A DNA stretch of 40,952 nucleotides from Anaerolineaceae bacterium (lineage in GTDB: Bacteria; Chloroflexota; Anaerolineae; JAAYZQ01). Position numbers and translations under genes: made by a program. Positions within the stretch are counted from its first letter, which is position 1, and the number at the start of each line of letters is the position of its first letter. The stretch spans positions 1 through 40,952 of the forward strand of contig JAAYZQ010000220.1 of NCBI GenBank assembly GCA_012514775.1, in the 5' to 3' direction. The notes beneath the pieces are model-generated. The model made no database searches, had not been told where the DNA came from, and saw nothing but the letters and a program-made list of their open reading frames with translations. Below are positions 1-7,765 of the stretch, one piece after another.

Positions 1-76
1 CTGGGGCAGGGCTCCGAGTTGTAGGCTGCCACACGGCGGGGACCTTTGGTCGCGCGTGGCTGCGGCCGCGAGACCT

Positions 77-115
77 GCCGGTGAGGAGCGGCACGATCCG
101 TCGCTCCTCACCGGC
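77..115. repeat. Perfect 14-bp stem-loop upstream of the usp gene
   Basis: Arms at 77-90 (GCCGGTGAGGAGCG) and 102-115 are exact inverted complements with an 11-nt loop. It ends 42 nt before the usp start codon and has no T-run after it, so it is not a typical intrinsic terminator. It could be a 5'-UTR structure, the end of an upstream transcript, or an intergenic repeat. Confidence 0.6.
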
Positions 116-157
116 TGCCCGGCCCGCCGGGACCGGGAGGGGAACCTTGGAGAGGGC

Positions 158-634
158 ATGATGTTCAAGTTCAAAAGAATCCTGGTGCCGCTGGATGGCT
201 CCGAGTTTGCGGAAAGGGCGCTGGACCCGGCCCTGGCCATTGCCGCGCCCATGGAGGCCGAGCTGGTCCTCTTTCGGGTGGCGCAGCCCATTCCCCGCAC
301 CAAGGCCCTGGCCGACATGCCGGACGTCTACGATGATATCGTGGCGGCCGCCTACCGCGAGGCCGAGGTCTATCTCCAGGGAGTGCAGGAGCGCCTGGGC
401 TACCCCCGCCTCATGGTCGAGCATCGCGACGGGGAAGAAGGCATAGCCCGCCAGATCATGGACTTTGCCGCGGACAGTGGCGTCGACCTGGTTGTCATGT
501 CCAGCCACGGCCGCACCGGGGTGCGGCGCTGGATGTATGGCAGCGTCGCCGAAAAGATCCTCCACGGCTGCCCATGCGCGACCCTCATCGTCCACTGTTG
601 GCCACCTACAGAAGAATCGCGGAGCCTACCATGA
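158..634 (+). CDS. Universal stress protein (UspA family)
   Basis: A 158-residue cytosolic protein of the UspA (PF00582) fold. It opens with the typical FKRILVPLDGSEFAERAL strand-loop and has the C-terminal ATP-binding pattern seen as VMSSHGRTGVRRWMYGSVAEKILHGCPCATLIV (about 112-144 here), the G-2x-G-9x-G(S/T) signature of ATP-binding Usps. I chose the ATG at 158 because GGAGAGG (149-155) lies just upstream; the open frame extends to 56 but that extension looks non-coding. A second ATG at 161 is equally possible. The stop (632-634) overlaps the next start in an ATGA junction, so it is probably translated together with the inositol gene iolO. Family members signal energy or stress state; the partner here is unknown. 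Confidence 0.9.
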   Translation: MMFKFKRILVPLDGSEFAERALDPALAIAAPMEAELVLFRVAQPIPRTKALADMPDVYDDIVAAAYREAEVYLQGVQERLGYPRLMVEHRDGEEGIARQIMDFAADSGVDLVVMSSHGRTGVRRWMYGSVAEKILHGCPCATLIVHCWPPTEESRSLP

Positions 635-1476
635 AATTGAGCATCGTCCTTTCAACCCACGCCGCCCAGTTCCAGGCGGTGGCGTTCAAAGGGGATCTGG
701 AATCCAACCTGGCCAAGATCGCGGCCTGGGGTTATGACGGCGTCGAGCTGGCCATCCGCGACCCGCGCCTGGTGGACGGCGACGAGCTGCTGCAGACGGT
801 GTCGGCCAAAGGGCTCGAGATCCCGGCCATCGGCACCGGGCAGGCGTGGGGCGAGGAGGGCCTGTCGTTCACAGATCCGGACGCCGACGTGCGCCGGGCG
901 GCCATCGAGCGCTGCAAGTCGCACGTGCCGTTCGCGGCCAAAGCGGGAGCGGCGATCATTATCGGGCTGATGCGCGGCATCGTCCGGAAGGGCGTGGACC
1001 ACGAGCAGGCCATGGACTGGCTGGTGGAGGCGCTGCGCGAGTGTTGCGCGGCGGCCCGGCCCCACGGGGTGCGCATTGCCCTGGAGCCCATCTGCCGCTA
1101 CGAGACGACGCTGATCAACAACCTGAGCCAGGGGCTGGAGCTGCTGGAGCGGGTGGGTGCCGATAACATGGGGCTCATGCCCGATACGTTCCACATGAAC
1201 ATCGAGGAACCCAACATCGAGGCGAGCATCCGCGCCTGCGGCGATCGCATCTTTCACTTTCACGTGGCCGACTCGAACCGCTGGTACGCCGGGGCGGGGC
1301 ACCTGGACTGGGTCTCGATCCTGTCGGCGCTCATGGCTACGGGCTACCAGGGGTACGTGTCGGGGGAGTGGATGCCCCTGCCCGACCCGGACACGTCGGC
1401 GCAAAAGGGGATCGCTTATCTGCGGGGCCTGCAGATCGACTCCCCTGCCCCCTCTGCGAGGGGGGAGAAGGGGTGA
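631..1476 (+). CDS. iolO: 5-keto-L-gluconate epimerase (xylose-isomerase-like TIM barrel)
   Basis: A 281-residue AP-endonuclease-2/sugar isomerase TIM barrel. From memory it aligns along its length with Thermotoga maritima TM0416 (IolO), which converts 5-keto-L-gluconate to D-tagaturonate. Shared segments include MKLSIVLST, AIGTGQAW, DTFHMNIEE and FHFHVADSNRW. The metal-site residues of the family are present: E152 (in LEPICRYE), D185/H188 (DTFH), H211 and E246 (SGEWMPLP). The start at 631 overlaps the usp stop and has GGAG at 621-624; a longer reading to 574 only adds usp-overlapping residues. The last about 11 residues (SPAPSARGEKG) come from a GC-rich palindromic repeat that also supplies the stop codon, and lie beyond the normal family end (about 270 aa). 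The function is well supported by the iolM and iolG neighbours. Confidence 0.88.
   Translation: MKLSIVLSTHAAQFQAVAFKGDLESNLAKIAAWGYDGVELAIRDPRLVDGDELLQTVSAKGLEIPAIGTGQAWGEEGLSFTDPDADVRRAAIERCKSHVPFAAKAGAAIIIGLMRGIVRKGVDHEQAMDWLVEALRECCAAARPHGVRIALEPICRYETTLINNLSQGLELLERVGADNMGLMPDTFHMNIEEPNIEASIRACGDRIFHFHVADSNRWYAGAGHLDWVSILSALMATGYQGYVSGEWMPLPDPDTSAQKGIAYLRGLQIDSPAPSARGEKG
1437..1476. repeat. GC-rich hairpin repeat inside the 3' end of iolO
   Basis: A C-run/G-run palindrome (CCCCT-CTGCG-AGGGG core) read as the last codons and stop of iolO. A closely similar unit (C7-TGCGA-G7) stands at 2899-2917 after iolM, so this is a dispersed repeat that seems to have been inserted at or has replaced the original gene end. 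Confidence 0.55.
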
Positions 1477-1520
1477 GGCCGCCGCCGGCCTGGCGTGCGC
1501 ACCCGGCCGGCGACGAGATG

Positions 1521-1540
1521 GAGCAAGATCGAGCAAGATC
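1521..1540. repeat. Tandem 10-bp direct repeat GAGCAAGATC x2
   Basis: Two exact adjacent copies (1521-1530, 1531-1540), followed by a degenerate GATCGAG-rich stretch to about 1568, about 50 nt upstream of the proposed iolM promoter. They could be regulator half-sites, but nothing else supports that. Confidence 0.45.
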
Positions 1541-1589
1541 GAGGACGAGCTCGAAGGCGAGATCGAGACATCGCGCCGCGGCGGACGCC

Positions 1590-1618
1590 TTGCCGGAGGA
1601 CGGCGCTGTCATAATAAT
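1590..1618 (+). promoter_or_regulatory. Possible sigma70-type promoter for iolM
   Basis: TTGCCG (1590-1595), 17-nt spacer, AATAAT (1613-1618) in an AT-rich patch that stands out in this GC-rich sequence. A strong ribosome site GAAGGAG (1631-1637) follows before the ATG at 1645. The -10 box is imperfect, so this is a moderate call. Confidence 0.4.
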
Positions 1619-1644
1619 CTGTAAGAATCAGAAGGAGAATAACA

Positions 1645-2844
1645 ATGAACGGCAAGATGCGAGGCGTGACGCTGATCGCAGATTGGGACCCCCGGCCGGG
1701 GTTCAAGCTCGGCCCGAAGGATATCGAGGGCAAGCAGACCTACCTGGGCAGCAGAGTGTGGAGAAATCCTCGGATCGAGATGCGGGAGTACGACATTCCG
1801 AAGCCGGGACCGCGGGACGTGCTCCTGGAGGTCAAGGCCTGCGGTATCTGCGGCAGCGATGTGCACATGGCCCAGGCGGACGACGAAGGCTACACCTGGT
1901 ATCCGGGCCTGACGGGTTTCCCCTGCATCCTGGGGCACGAGGTGTCGGGCGTGGTTGTCGACGCCGGCAGCGAAGCGCGAGACAAGCAGACCAACAAGCC
2001 CTTCAAGGGCGGCGAGCGCGTCTGCACGGAAGAGATGATCTGGTGCGGCGAGTGCAAGCCCTGTGCCGACGGCTATCCGAACCACTGCGAGCGCCTGGAC
2101 GAGATCGGTATCAACCAGAACGGTGGCTTTGCCAAGTACCTGGTGGTGCCGGCGCGCACCCTGTGGAGCCTGGAGCCGCTGGCCGACCGCTACCCGGGCA
2201 ACGAGCTGTTCGTGGCGGGCAGCCTGGTGGAGCCGACGAGCGTGGCCTACAACGCCGTCGTCGAGCGTGGCGGGGGCATCCGCCCCGGCGATAACGTCGT
2301 CATCTGTGGCGGCGGCCCGGTGGGCATGGCGGCCTGCGCCATCATGAAGCGCATGGGCGCGGCCAAGGTCATCATCTCCGAGCCGCAGGCGGAGCGCGCG
2401 CAGCTCGGCCTGGAGATGGGCGCCGACGTAGCCATCGACCCCACCAAGGAAGACTTTGTGCAGTGTGTCCTGGAAGAGACGGCCGGCATGGGCGCCAACC
2501 TCTACCTGGAGGCCAGCGGCCTGCCGACCATCGTCTATCCGCAGATCGAGCAGGCCATCTGGGAGGGCCGCGCCCTCAACGCCATGGTGGTGGTCCTGGC
2601 CCGCGCCGACGCCAAGATGCCGGTGACGGGTGAGGTGCTGCAGGTGCGCCGCGCGGGCATGGTCGGGGCCCAGGGGCATTCCGGGCACGGCACGTTCCCG
2701 CGCGTCATCAACTCCATGGGCGACGGGATGGACATGACCCGCATCGTGACCAAGAGGGTCACTCTGGACGAGGTGCCTGACAACATCGTCATGCTCCGCG
2801 ACGACCGCAAGGAGTGCAAGATCACCTGCGTGAGCTTTGACTAG
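1645..2844 (+). CDS. iolM: scyllo-Inosose 3-dehydrogenase (zinc MDR family)
   Basis: A 399-residue zinc-dependent medium-chain dehydrogenase. It matches, from memory, the T. maritima IolM protein closely and colinearly (WDPRPGFKLGPKDIEGK, GYTWYPGLTGFPCILGHE, SLVEPTSVAYNAV, GSQ/GAQGHSGHGTFPRVI). IolM oxidises 2-keto-myo-inositol (scyllo-inosose) at C3 to a diketo-inositol with NAD. Catalytic zinc ligands are C66, H98 and E99; structural-zinc cysteines are C134, C137, C140 and C148. The Rossmann glycine motif GGGPVG is near residue 217. GAAGGAG precedes the ATG. It sits between the genes for the next (iolO) and previous (iolG) kinds of step, which supports the assignment. The hydrolase that should act on its product (IolN) is not in the window. 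Confidence 0.85.
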   Translation: MNGKMRGVTLIADWDPRPGFKLGPKDIEGKQTYLGSRVWRNPRIEMREYDIPKPGPRDVLLEVKACGICGSDVHMAQADDEGYTWYPGLTGFPCILGHEVSGVVVDAGSEARDKQTNKPFKGGERVCTEEMIWCGECKPCADGYPNHCERLDEIGINQNGGFAKYLVVPARTLWSLEPLADRYPGNELFVAGSLVEPTSVAYNAVVERGGGIRPGDNVVICGGGPVGMAACAIMKRMGAAKVIISEPQAERAQLGLEMGADVAIDPTKEDFVQCVLEETAGMGANLYLEASGLPTIVYPQIEQAIWEGRALNAMVVVLARADAKMPVTGEVLQVRRAGMVGAQGHSGHGTFPRVINSMGDGMDMTRIVTKRVTLDEVPDNIVMLRDDRKECKITCVSFD

Positions 2845-2886
2845 GCGAGCGTAGGCCGGACGCGTAGCACCCGGACGGCTCTCTCG

Positions 2887-2950
2887 CGAACCCCTCTGCC
2901 CCCCCTGCGAGGGGGGGACCTTCCTTGTTCCCGGGGGAGGGGGAGGGGTA
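2887..2950. repeat. GC-rich intergenic hairpin repeat after iolM
   Basis: A C7-TGCGA-G7 hairpin (2899-2917) with flanking G/C runs to about 2950, the same kind of element as at the iolO 3' end and after the LarA gene. It lies 43 nt past the iolM stop. It could slow or end transcription, but no U-tract follows. Confidence 0.6.
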
Positions 2951-2990
2951 CGCGAGAGGCCGTCCCTTTTCCGAGACGGGAGACTGCTGT

Positions 2991-3158
2991 CCCCGACAAG
3001 TCGGGGAGCCCGAGTTGCGCGTGGATGGGAGTCCCCGACTTGTCGGGGGAGGCCTGCCGGGGACACGGCCCAGCCCCGACAAGTCGCCCGTCCTGGCCGG
3101 ACAGGCCAGGGGGGAGTCCGGGTTGCGTGGGTGAATGGGAGTCCCCGACTTGTCGGGG
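2991..3158. repeat. Array of CCCCGAC-N2-GTCGGGG palindromes before iolG
   Basis: Three intact copies of a 16-bp hairpin and one damaged copy. CCCCGACAAGTCGGGG is at 2991-3006, CCCCGACTTGTCGGGG at 3033-3048 and 3143-3158, and a damaged copy (AA orientation, last arm GTCGCCC) at 3074-3089. The central dinucleotide alternates AA/TT, so copies face opposite ways. Copies at 3033 and 3143 are embedded in a longer direct repeat (about 3012-3048 and 3121-3158, period 110 bp). A separate hairpin, CCTGGCC-5-GGCCAGG, is at 3092-3110. The gene-free stretch 2845-3201 holds this array plus the GC hairpin at 2887-2950 and no other gene. Confidence 0.85.
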
Positions 3159-3201
3159 CAAGCCGGTGGCGCGGCAAGGAGCTGCCGCTGGAGGAGGAAC
3201 C

Positions 3202-4218
3202 ATGGAAAAACTGCCTGTGGGAGTTATCGGGCTGGGGCGGATGGGACAGATCTATGCGCGCAACCTGGCGCGCCAGGTTCCCCAATGCCGCCTGGTGCAC
3301 GTCGCCGACGTCCTGCCCGAGCGGGCGCGGGCCCTGGCCGAGGAGCTGGACGTTCCGGCCTGGTCCGCGGACTATCGGGAGCTGCTGGCCAGCCCGGAGG
3401 TGGAGGCTGTCTTTGTCCTGTCGTCCACCAGCACGCACCGCGAGGTGGTCGTGGCGGCGGCGGAGGCGGGCAAGGCTATCTTTTGTGAAAAGCCCATTGC
3501 CCTGAACCTGGAGGACACGGACCAGATGATCGCCGCCGTGGAGCGCGCGGGAGTGATGTTCCAGGTGGGCTTCATGCGGCGCTTTGACGCCGGCTACCTG
3601 GCGGCCAGGAAACAGATCGAGGCCGGGGTCATTGGCACGCCGGTGACCTTCAAGTCCATCGGCCGCGACCCGTTCTGTCCCGACCTGGAGTACGCCCGGC
3701 CGAGCGTGAGCGGCGGCCTCATCCTGGACATGGCCATCCACGACTTTGACCTGGGGCGCTGGCTCATGGGCGACGAGGTGCGGCGCGTCTATACCGAAGG
3801 CGGCACGCTGGCCTTCCCGCAGCTCGACAGCGTGGGCGACATCGACAATGTGGTGATCAGCCTCCTGTTCCGGAGAGGGGCCCTGGGCAACGTCGAGGTC
3901 AGCCGCAACGCCCTCTACGGCTATGACATCCGCACCGAGATCCTGGGCACCGAGGGCGGACTGAATATCGGCTACTACCAGCAGACGCCCCTCCTGGTGC
4001 TGACCCGGCAGGGCATCCAGTACGACATGGTGCCCTACATCATTCAGCGCTTTGGCAGCGCCTACCTGGCCCAGACCATTGACTTTGTGGAGCGGGTGCA
4101 GGCCAGGCGCGAGCCGGCGGTGGACGGCCGCGACGCCAGGGCGGCGTTGGTCATCGGCCTGGCGGCGACACGCTCCTTCCAGGAGGCCCGCCCGGTCGAG
4201 CTGGACGAATACGCTTGA
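3202..4218 (+). CDS. iolG: Inositol 2-dehydrogenase-like Gfo/Idh/MocA oxidoreductase
   Basis: A 338-residue NAD(P)-dependent oxidoreductase. The N-terminal Rossmann fold starts GVIGLGRMGQIYARNL (glycine motif at 8-13). The family motif EKP is at 96-98 with the catalytic-site lysine K97. The second domain carries GGLILDMAIHDFD, giving the D176/H180 pair typical of inositol dehydrogenases. The ATG at 3202 has a strong GAGGAGG site (3191-3197); the open frame upstream to 3025 is only the palindrome array. IolG oxidises myo-inositol to scyllo-inosose, the substrate of the IolM encoded just upstream. The family is broad (related members act on other inositols or sugars), so the exact substrate is inferred from context. 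Confidence 0.8.
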   Translation: MEKLPVGVIGLGRMGQIYARNLARQVPQCRLVHVADVLPERARALAEELDVPAWSADYRELLASPEVEAVFVLSSTSTHREVVVAAAEAGKAIFCEKPIALNLEDTDQMIAAVERAGVMFQVGFMRRFDAGYLAARKQIEAGVIGTPVTFKSIGRDPFCPDLEYARPSVSGGLILDMAIHDFDLGRWLMGDEVRRVYTEGGTLAFPQLDSVGDIDNVVISLLFRRGALGNVEVSRNALYGYDIRTEILGTEGGLNIGYYQQTPLLVLTRQGIQYDMVPYIIQRFGSAYLAQTIDFVERVQARREPAVDGRDARAALVIGLAATRSFQEARPVELDEYA

Positions 4219-4244
4219 GCGGGTCCGACGGGGGAGGGTTGAGC

Positions 4245-5324
4245 ATGCAGTCGAAAGGGATCGTCCTGCACGGCGGCAAACAACTGGAGATGGTGACCGC
4301 CGAGCTGCAATCGCCGGCGGGCAGCCAGGTGCTGGTGCGCACCCACGCCGTGGGGTTGTGCGGCTCCGACTCGGGCCTGTACCTGGGCACCTACGAGGGG
4401 CCCAGAAACTATCCTCTCTACTTCGGGCACGAGTGGTCGGGCACGGTAGTGTCCGTCGGCCCCGACGTGACGCGCTTCCGGCAGGGCGACAAGGTGACCG
4501 GCGACTGCTCGCTCTACTGCGGCACCTGCCAGTTCTGCGGCCGCGACAAGAACCTGTGCCAGCACATCGAGAAGTTTGGCATCACCGTCGACGGTGCCTC
4601 GCGCCAGCTCTTCTTGCAGGAGGAACGGTACCTGTACCGCGCCGACCCCGGGGCCGACCTGGACCTGGTGGCGCTGAGCGAGCCCCTGGCGGTGGGCGCC
4701 CACGCCGCGCGGCGCGTCCGTGAGGCACGCCCCAACCTGGCAAAGGAAAAAATCCTGGTGCTGGGCGGCGGGGCCATCGGCCTGTCCTGCCTCTTTGCCC
4801 TCAAGGTGCTGGAGGGCTGCGAGTACGTGGAGCTCTATGACCTGGTGGAGGAGCGCGTGGCCAAGGCTGTGGCTGCCGGGGCCGCCAGCCCCACCGACGT
4901 GGCGGCGGCCGGCGGAGATGGCGATGCCGCCGACTACGGCGGGCTCTACTCGGGGCGCGGATACGACGCCATCTTTGAGACCTCGGGGTCGCCGGCGGCC
5001 TTTCGCATGGCCGTGGGCCTGTTGCGGCCCCTTGGGGCGGTCATGGCCCTCGGGTTCATCCCCTCCGTCGAGTTCGGCCTGAAGCAGATCACGTTAAAGG
5101 CGGCGCAGATCATGGGCAGCATCGGCGGCACCGGCGAATTCGACCGCGTCCTGGAGTTTGTCGCCGGTTACCCGGAGCTGGCCAGCCAGCTTGTTAGCCA
5201 TCGCGTGCCCTTTGACGAGGCGGATCGCGCCTTTGCGCTGGCCGCCGACCGCGGACGGTCCATGAAGGTGTTGCTCCAGTTCCAGGGTCCCCGGGCCGGG
5301 CAGGCGCGCCGGGGCGCCCCTTGA
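4245..5324 (+). CDS. Zinc-dependent polyol/sugar-acid dehydrogenase (MDR family)
   Basis: A 359-residue medium-chain dehydrogenase of the sorbitol/threonine/idonate dehydrogenase type. Catalytic zinc ligands C39, H62 and E63 (GHEWSG) and a likely third ligand E146 are present. Structural-zinc cysteines are C92, C95, C98 and C105, and the NAD glycine motif is GGGAIG. The start at 4245 is preceded by GGGGAGGG (4231-4238); an alternative TTG at 4215 would overlap the iolG stop but has no good ribosome site. Lying between iolG and kduD, it probably oxidises or reduces one hydroxyl or keto group of a sugar acid or polyol in the same pathway, for example at C5, but the substrate cannot be read from the sequence. 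The tail (GPRAGQARRGAP) looks non-conserved. Confidence 0.85.
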   Translation: MQSKGIVLHGGKQLEMVTAELQSPAGSQVLVRTHAVGLCGSDSGLYLGTYEGPRNYPLYFGHEWSGTVVSVGPDVTRFRQGDKVTGDCSLYCGTCQFCGRDKNLCQHIEKFGITVDGASRQLFLQEERYLYRADPGADLDLVALSEPLAVGAHAARRVREARPNLAKEKILVLGGGAIGLSCLFALKVLEGCEYVELYDLVEERVAKAVAAGAASPTDVAAAGGDGDAADYGGLYSGRGYDAIFETSGSPAAFRMAVGLLRPLGAVMALGFIPSVEFGLKQITLKAAQIMGSIGGTGEFDRVLEFVAGYPELASQLVSHRVPFDEADRAFALAADRGRSMKVLLQFQGPRAGQARRGAP

Positions 5325-5354
5325 GATTGGCGTGAATAGGGTTGGAGGTGTACA

Positions 5355-6122
5355 ATGAGTATCCTGGATCTATTTCGCCTGGACGGCAAGGTAGCCCTGG
5401 TGACCGGCGTGGGCCGGGGGTTGGGCCAGGCCATGGCCCTGGCCCTGGCCGAGGCGGGGGCCGACGTGGCGGGGCTCTACCAGAACTACTATGCCGAGAC
5501 GCAGGCCCGGGTCGAAGCCCTGGGCCGGCGCTTTTTGCCGTTGCACTGCGACTTGCAGCAGGCAACGGTGGCCGAGCTGCGAGACGCGGTCGACCAGGTG
5601 GTCCGCGGACTGGGCCGCCTGGACATCCTGGTCAACAACGCTGGCACCACCCGCCGCGCGCCGGCCCTGGAGTTCGACGAGCGGGATTGGGACCTGGTGA
5701 TCCAGGTCAACCTGAAGGCCCTGTTTTTTCTTTCCCAGGCGGCGGCCCGGGTGATGGTCGAGCAGGGCGGGGGCAAGATCATTAACATCGCTTCCATGCT
5801 TTCCTACCAGGGTGGCATCCTGATCCCGGCTTACACGGCCGCCAAGAGCGGCGTGGCGGGGCTGACCCGGGCGCTGGCCAACGAGTGGGCGGCCAGCGGC
5901 GTGAACGTCAATGCCATCGCTCCGGGCTACATGGCCACCGACAACACCGCGCCCCTGCGGGCCGATCCGGTGCGCAATGAGGCCATCCTGGCCCGCATCC
6001 CGGCCGGCGACTGGGGCGAGGCGAACGACCTCCAGGGGGCGGTGGTCTACCTGGCCTCGGAGGCCTCGCGCTACGTGCATGGGAGCCTCCTGGCCGTGGA
6101 CGGCGGCTGGCTGGCCAGGTAG
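5355..6122 (+). CDS. kduD: 2-dehydro-3-deoxy-D-gluconate 5-dehydrogenase (KduD, SDR)
   Basis: A 255-residue short-chain dehydrogenase that matches KduD of E. coli/Dickeya over its length from memory (FRLDGKVALVTG, DILVNNAGTTRR, NIASMLSYQGGI, ANEWAASGVNVNAIAPGYMATDNT, AVDGGWLAR). The cofactor loop is TGVGRGLGQ (17-25) and the catalytic residues are S147, Y160 and K164. KduD interconverts 2,5-diketo-3-deoxygluconate and 2-keto-3-deoxygluconate in the breakdown of unsaturated uronates from pectin and similar polymers. GGAGG at 5344-5348 supports the start. KduI is not seen in the window, so the enzyme may here serve another keto-sugar acid of the cluster. Confidence 0.87.
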   Translation: MSILDLFRLDGKVALVTGVGRGLGQAMALALAEAGADVAGLYQNYYAETQARVEALGRRFLPLHCDLQQATVAELRDAVDQVVRGLGRLDILVNNAGTTRRAPALEFDERDWDLVIQVNLKALFFLSQAAARVMVEQGGGKIINIASMLSYQGGILIPAYTAAKSGVAGLTRALANEWAASGVNVNAIAPGYMATDNTAPLRADPVRNEAILARIPAGDWGEANDLQGAVVYLASEASRYVHGSLLAVDGGWLAR

Positions 6123-6240
6123 GGGCTGAAGCGCTGGCGAGCGATGCCGCACGGGTCCTGGCCCGGTGCGTGGCGATGGGCCTGGTCCTGGCCGCTGTGG
6201 CCGGGGCCGAGCGAGGGACGAGCAGCAAGGGAGGCATGCC

Positions 6241-7764
6241 GTGAAAAAGAACCTGTTTCCCGACCGTTACTTTGATCCAGATCCAACGCAACGGCGCGTT
6301 GCCCGCGAGCTCTACGAGGGCGTCGCGGACCTGCCCATCGTCTGCCCCCACGGCCACGTGGACCCCCGCCTGCTGGCCGACCCTGATGCCACCTTTGGCA
6401 CCCCGGCCGAGATGCTCATCATCGCCGACCACTATGTGTTTCGCATGCTCTATTCCCAGGGCGTCCCCATGGAGGCCCTGGGCATACGTTTCCGCTCGCC
6501 CTCTCCCTTGCCGGGGGCCGCGCCCGCGGCAGAGGTCGAGACCGACCACCGCCGCATCTGGCAGACCTTTGCCGACCATTTCTGGCTGTTCCGGGGGACG
6601 CCCACGGGCACCTGGATCGGCCAGGAGTTGCTCGAGGTCTTTCACATCGAGGACAAGCTGACCGGTGCCACGGCGCAGTCGATCTATGACCAGCTCCAGG
6701 CCCGCCTGGCCACGCCCGAGTACCGTCCCCGGGCCCTATTTGAGCGCTTTGGCATCGAGGTGCTGTGCACGACCGACGCCGTGACCGACACCCTGCGCCA
6801 CCACCAGGCCATGCGGGAATCCGGCTGGGCGGGCGACGTGCGGCCCACCTATCGCCCCGACTCGGTGGTGAACCTCTTTTGGCCGGATTGGCGGCGGCAG
6901 ATCGAGGGCCTGGCCGAGGCCAGCGGTGTGGCGGTGCATTCCTATGCCACCTACCTCCAGGCCCTGGAACAGCGGCGCGACTTTTTTCGAGAGATGGGAG
7001 CCGCAGCCGCCGACCACTCGGCCGAAACGCCCTACACCGGCGAGCTGGACCCCGCCGAGGCCGACGCCATCTTTCAGCGGGCGCTCCGCGGCCAGGCCAC
7101 GGCCGACGACGCCATGCGGTTCACGGGCCACATGTTCATGGAGTTTGCCCGCATGAGCGTCGAGGACGGCATGGTGATGCAGCTCCACTGCGGCCCCATC
7201 CGCAACTACAACGCGGCCCTTTTCGCGCGCTTCGGGCCCGACATGGGCGCCGACATCCCCCGGCGGACCGAATTCAGCTACAACTTGCGCCCGCTCTTGC
7301 AGAAATATGGCAACGACCAACGGCTGCGGCTCATCCTCTTTACCCTCGACGAGAGCGCCTATTCCAGGGAGCTGGCGCCCCTGGCGGGCCACTATCCCTC
7401 GCTGCGGCTCGGGCCGCCCTGGTGGTTTTTCGACAGCCTCAACGGCATGCGGCGCTACTTTGACCGCGTCGTCGAGACGTCGGGCCTGCAGAACACCTGC
7501 GGCTTTAACGACGACACCCGCGCCTTTCCCTCCATCCCGGTGCGCCACGACCTTTGGCGCCGGGCGGCCTGCAACTGGATCGCCGGGCTGGTGGTGCGCC
7601 ACCTTGTGGACATGGACGATGCGCGGGAGATGGCCCTGGACGCGGCCTACCGGCTGGTCAAGCGGGCCTACCGGCTCGACGGGGGGGCCCTCTCCCCGGC
7701 CTTCCCGGCGCCGTCGGCCGCCATAGGTGCCTCTTCCCGGGAGAGTGGGGAGAAAAGGAGTTGA
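6241..7764 (+). CDS. uxaC: Uronate isomerase (glucuronate/galacturonate isomerase)
   Basis: A 507-residue member of the uronate isomerase family (PF02614, amidohydrolase-like barrel). The metal-site strand reads LPIVCPHGHVDPRLLA (about 31-46), followed by the family's DHYVFRMLYSQGV segment; further signatures are LQLHCGPIRNYN and the late GFNDDTRAFPSIPVRHDLWRR. It isomerises D-glucuronate to D-fructuronate and D-galacturonate to D-tagaturonate. I take the GTG at 6241, 6 nt after AAGGGAGG; the open frame to 6166 is otherwise repeat-like. The protein is some 35 residues longer than typical family members, partly because of a low-complexity tail (SAAIGASSRESGEKRS) in a GC-rich stretch. The next start follows the stop by 1 nt. 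Confidence 0.87.
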   Translation: MKKNLFPDRYFDPDPTQRRVARELYEGVADLPIVCPHGHVDPRLLADPDATFGTPAEMLIIADHYVFRMLYSQGVPMEALGIRFRSPSPLPGAAPAAEVETDHRRIWQTFADHFWLFRGTPTGTWIGQELLEVFHIEDKLTGATAQSIYDQLQARLATPEYRPRALFERFGIEVLCTTDAVTDTLRHHQAMRESGWAGDVRPTYRPDSVVNLFWPDWRRQIEGLAEASGVAVHSYATYLQALEQRRDFFREMGAAAADHSAETPYTGELDPAEADAIFQRALRGQATADDAMRFTGHMFMEFARMSVEDGMVMQLHCGPIRNYNAALFARFGPDMGADIPRRTEFSYNLRPLLQKYGNDQRLRLILFTLDESAYSRELAPLAGHYPSLRLGPPWWFFDSLNGMRRYFDRVVETSGLQNTCGFNDDTRAFPSIPVRHDLWRRAACNWIAGLVVRHLVDMDDAREMALDAAYRLVKRAYRLDGGALSPAFPAPSAAIGASSRESGEKRS

Positions 7765-7765
7765 C

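Noticed and set aside
2891..2917. Intrinsic terminator after iolM
   Set aside because: A strong hairpin but no T-run follows, and similar units recur elsewhere as repeats.
2991..3158. Possible CRISPR array
   Set aside because: Repeats are short palindromes in alternating orientation with unequal and partly repeated spacers; no cas genes nearby.
1609..3741. Open frame of 710 codons on the - strand opposite iolM and iolG
   Set aside because: Composition is that of a GC-rich antisense shadow (runs of H, R, A, G, no domain motif); the + strand genes have clear families and ribosome sites.
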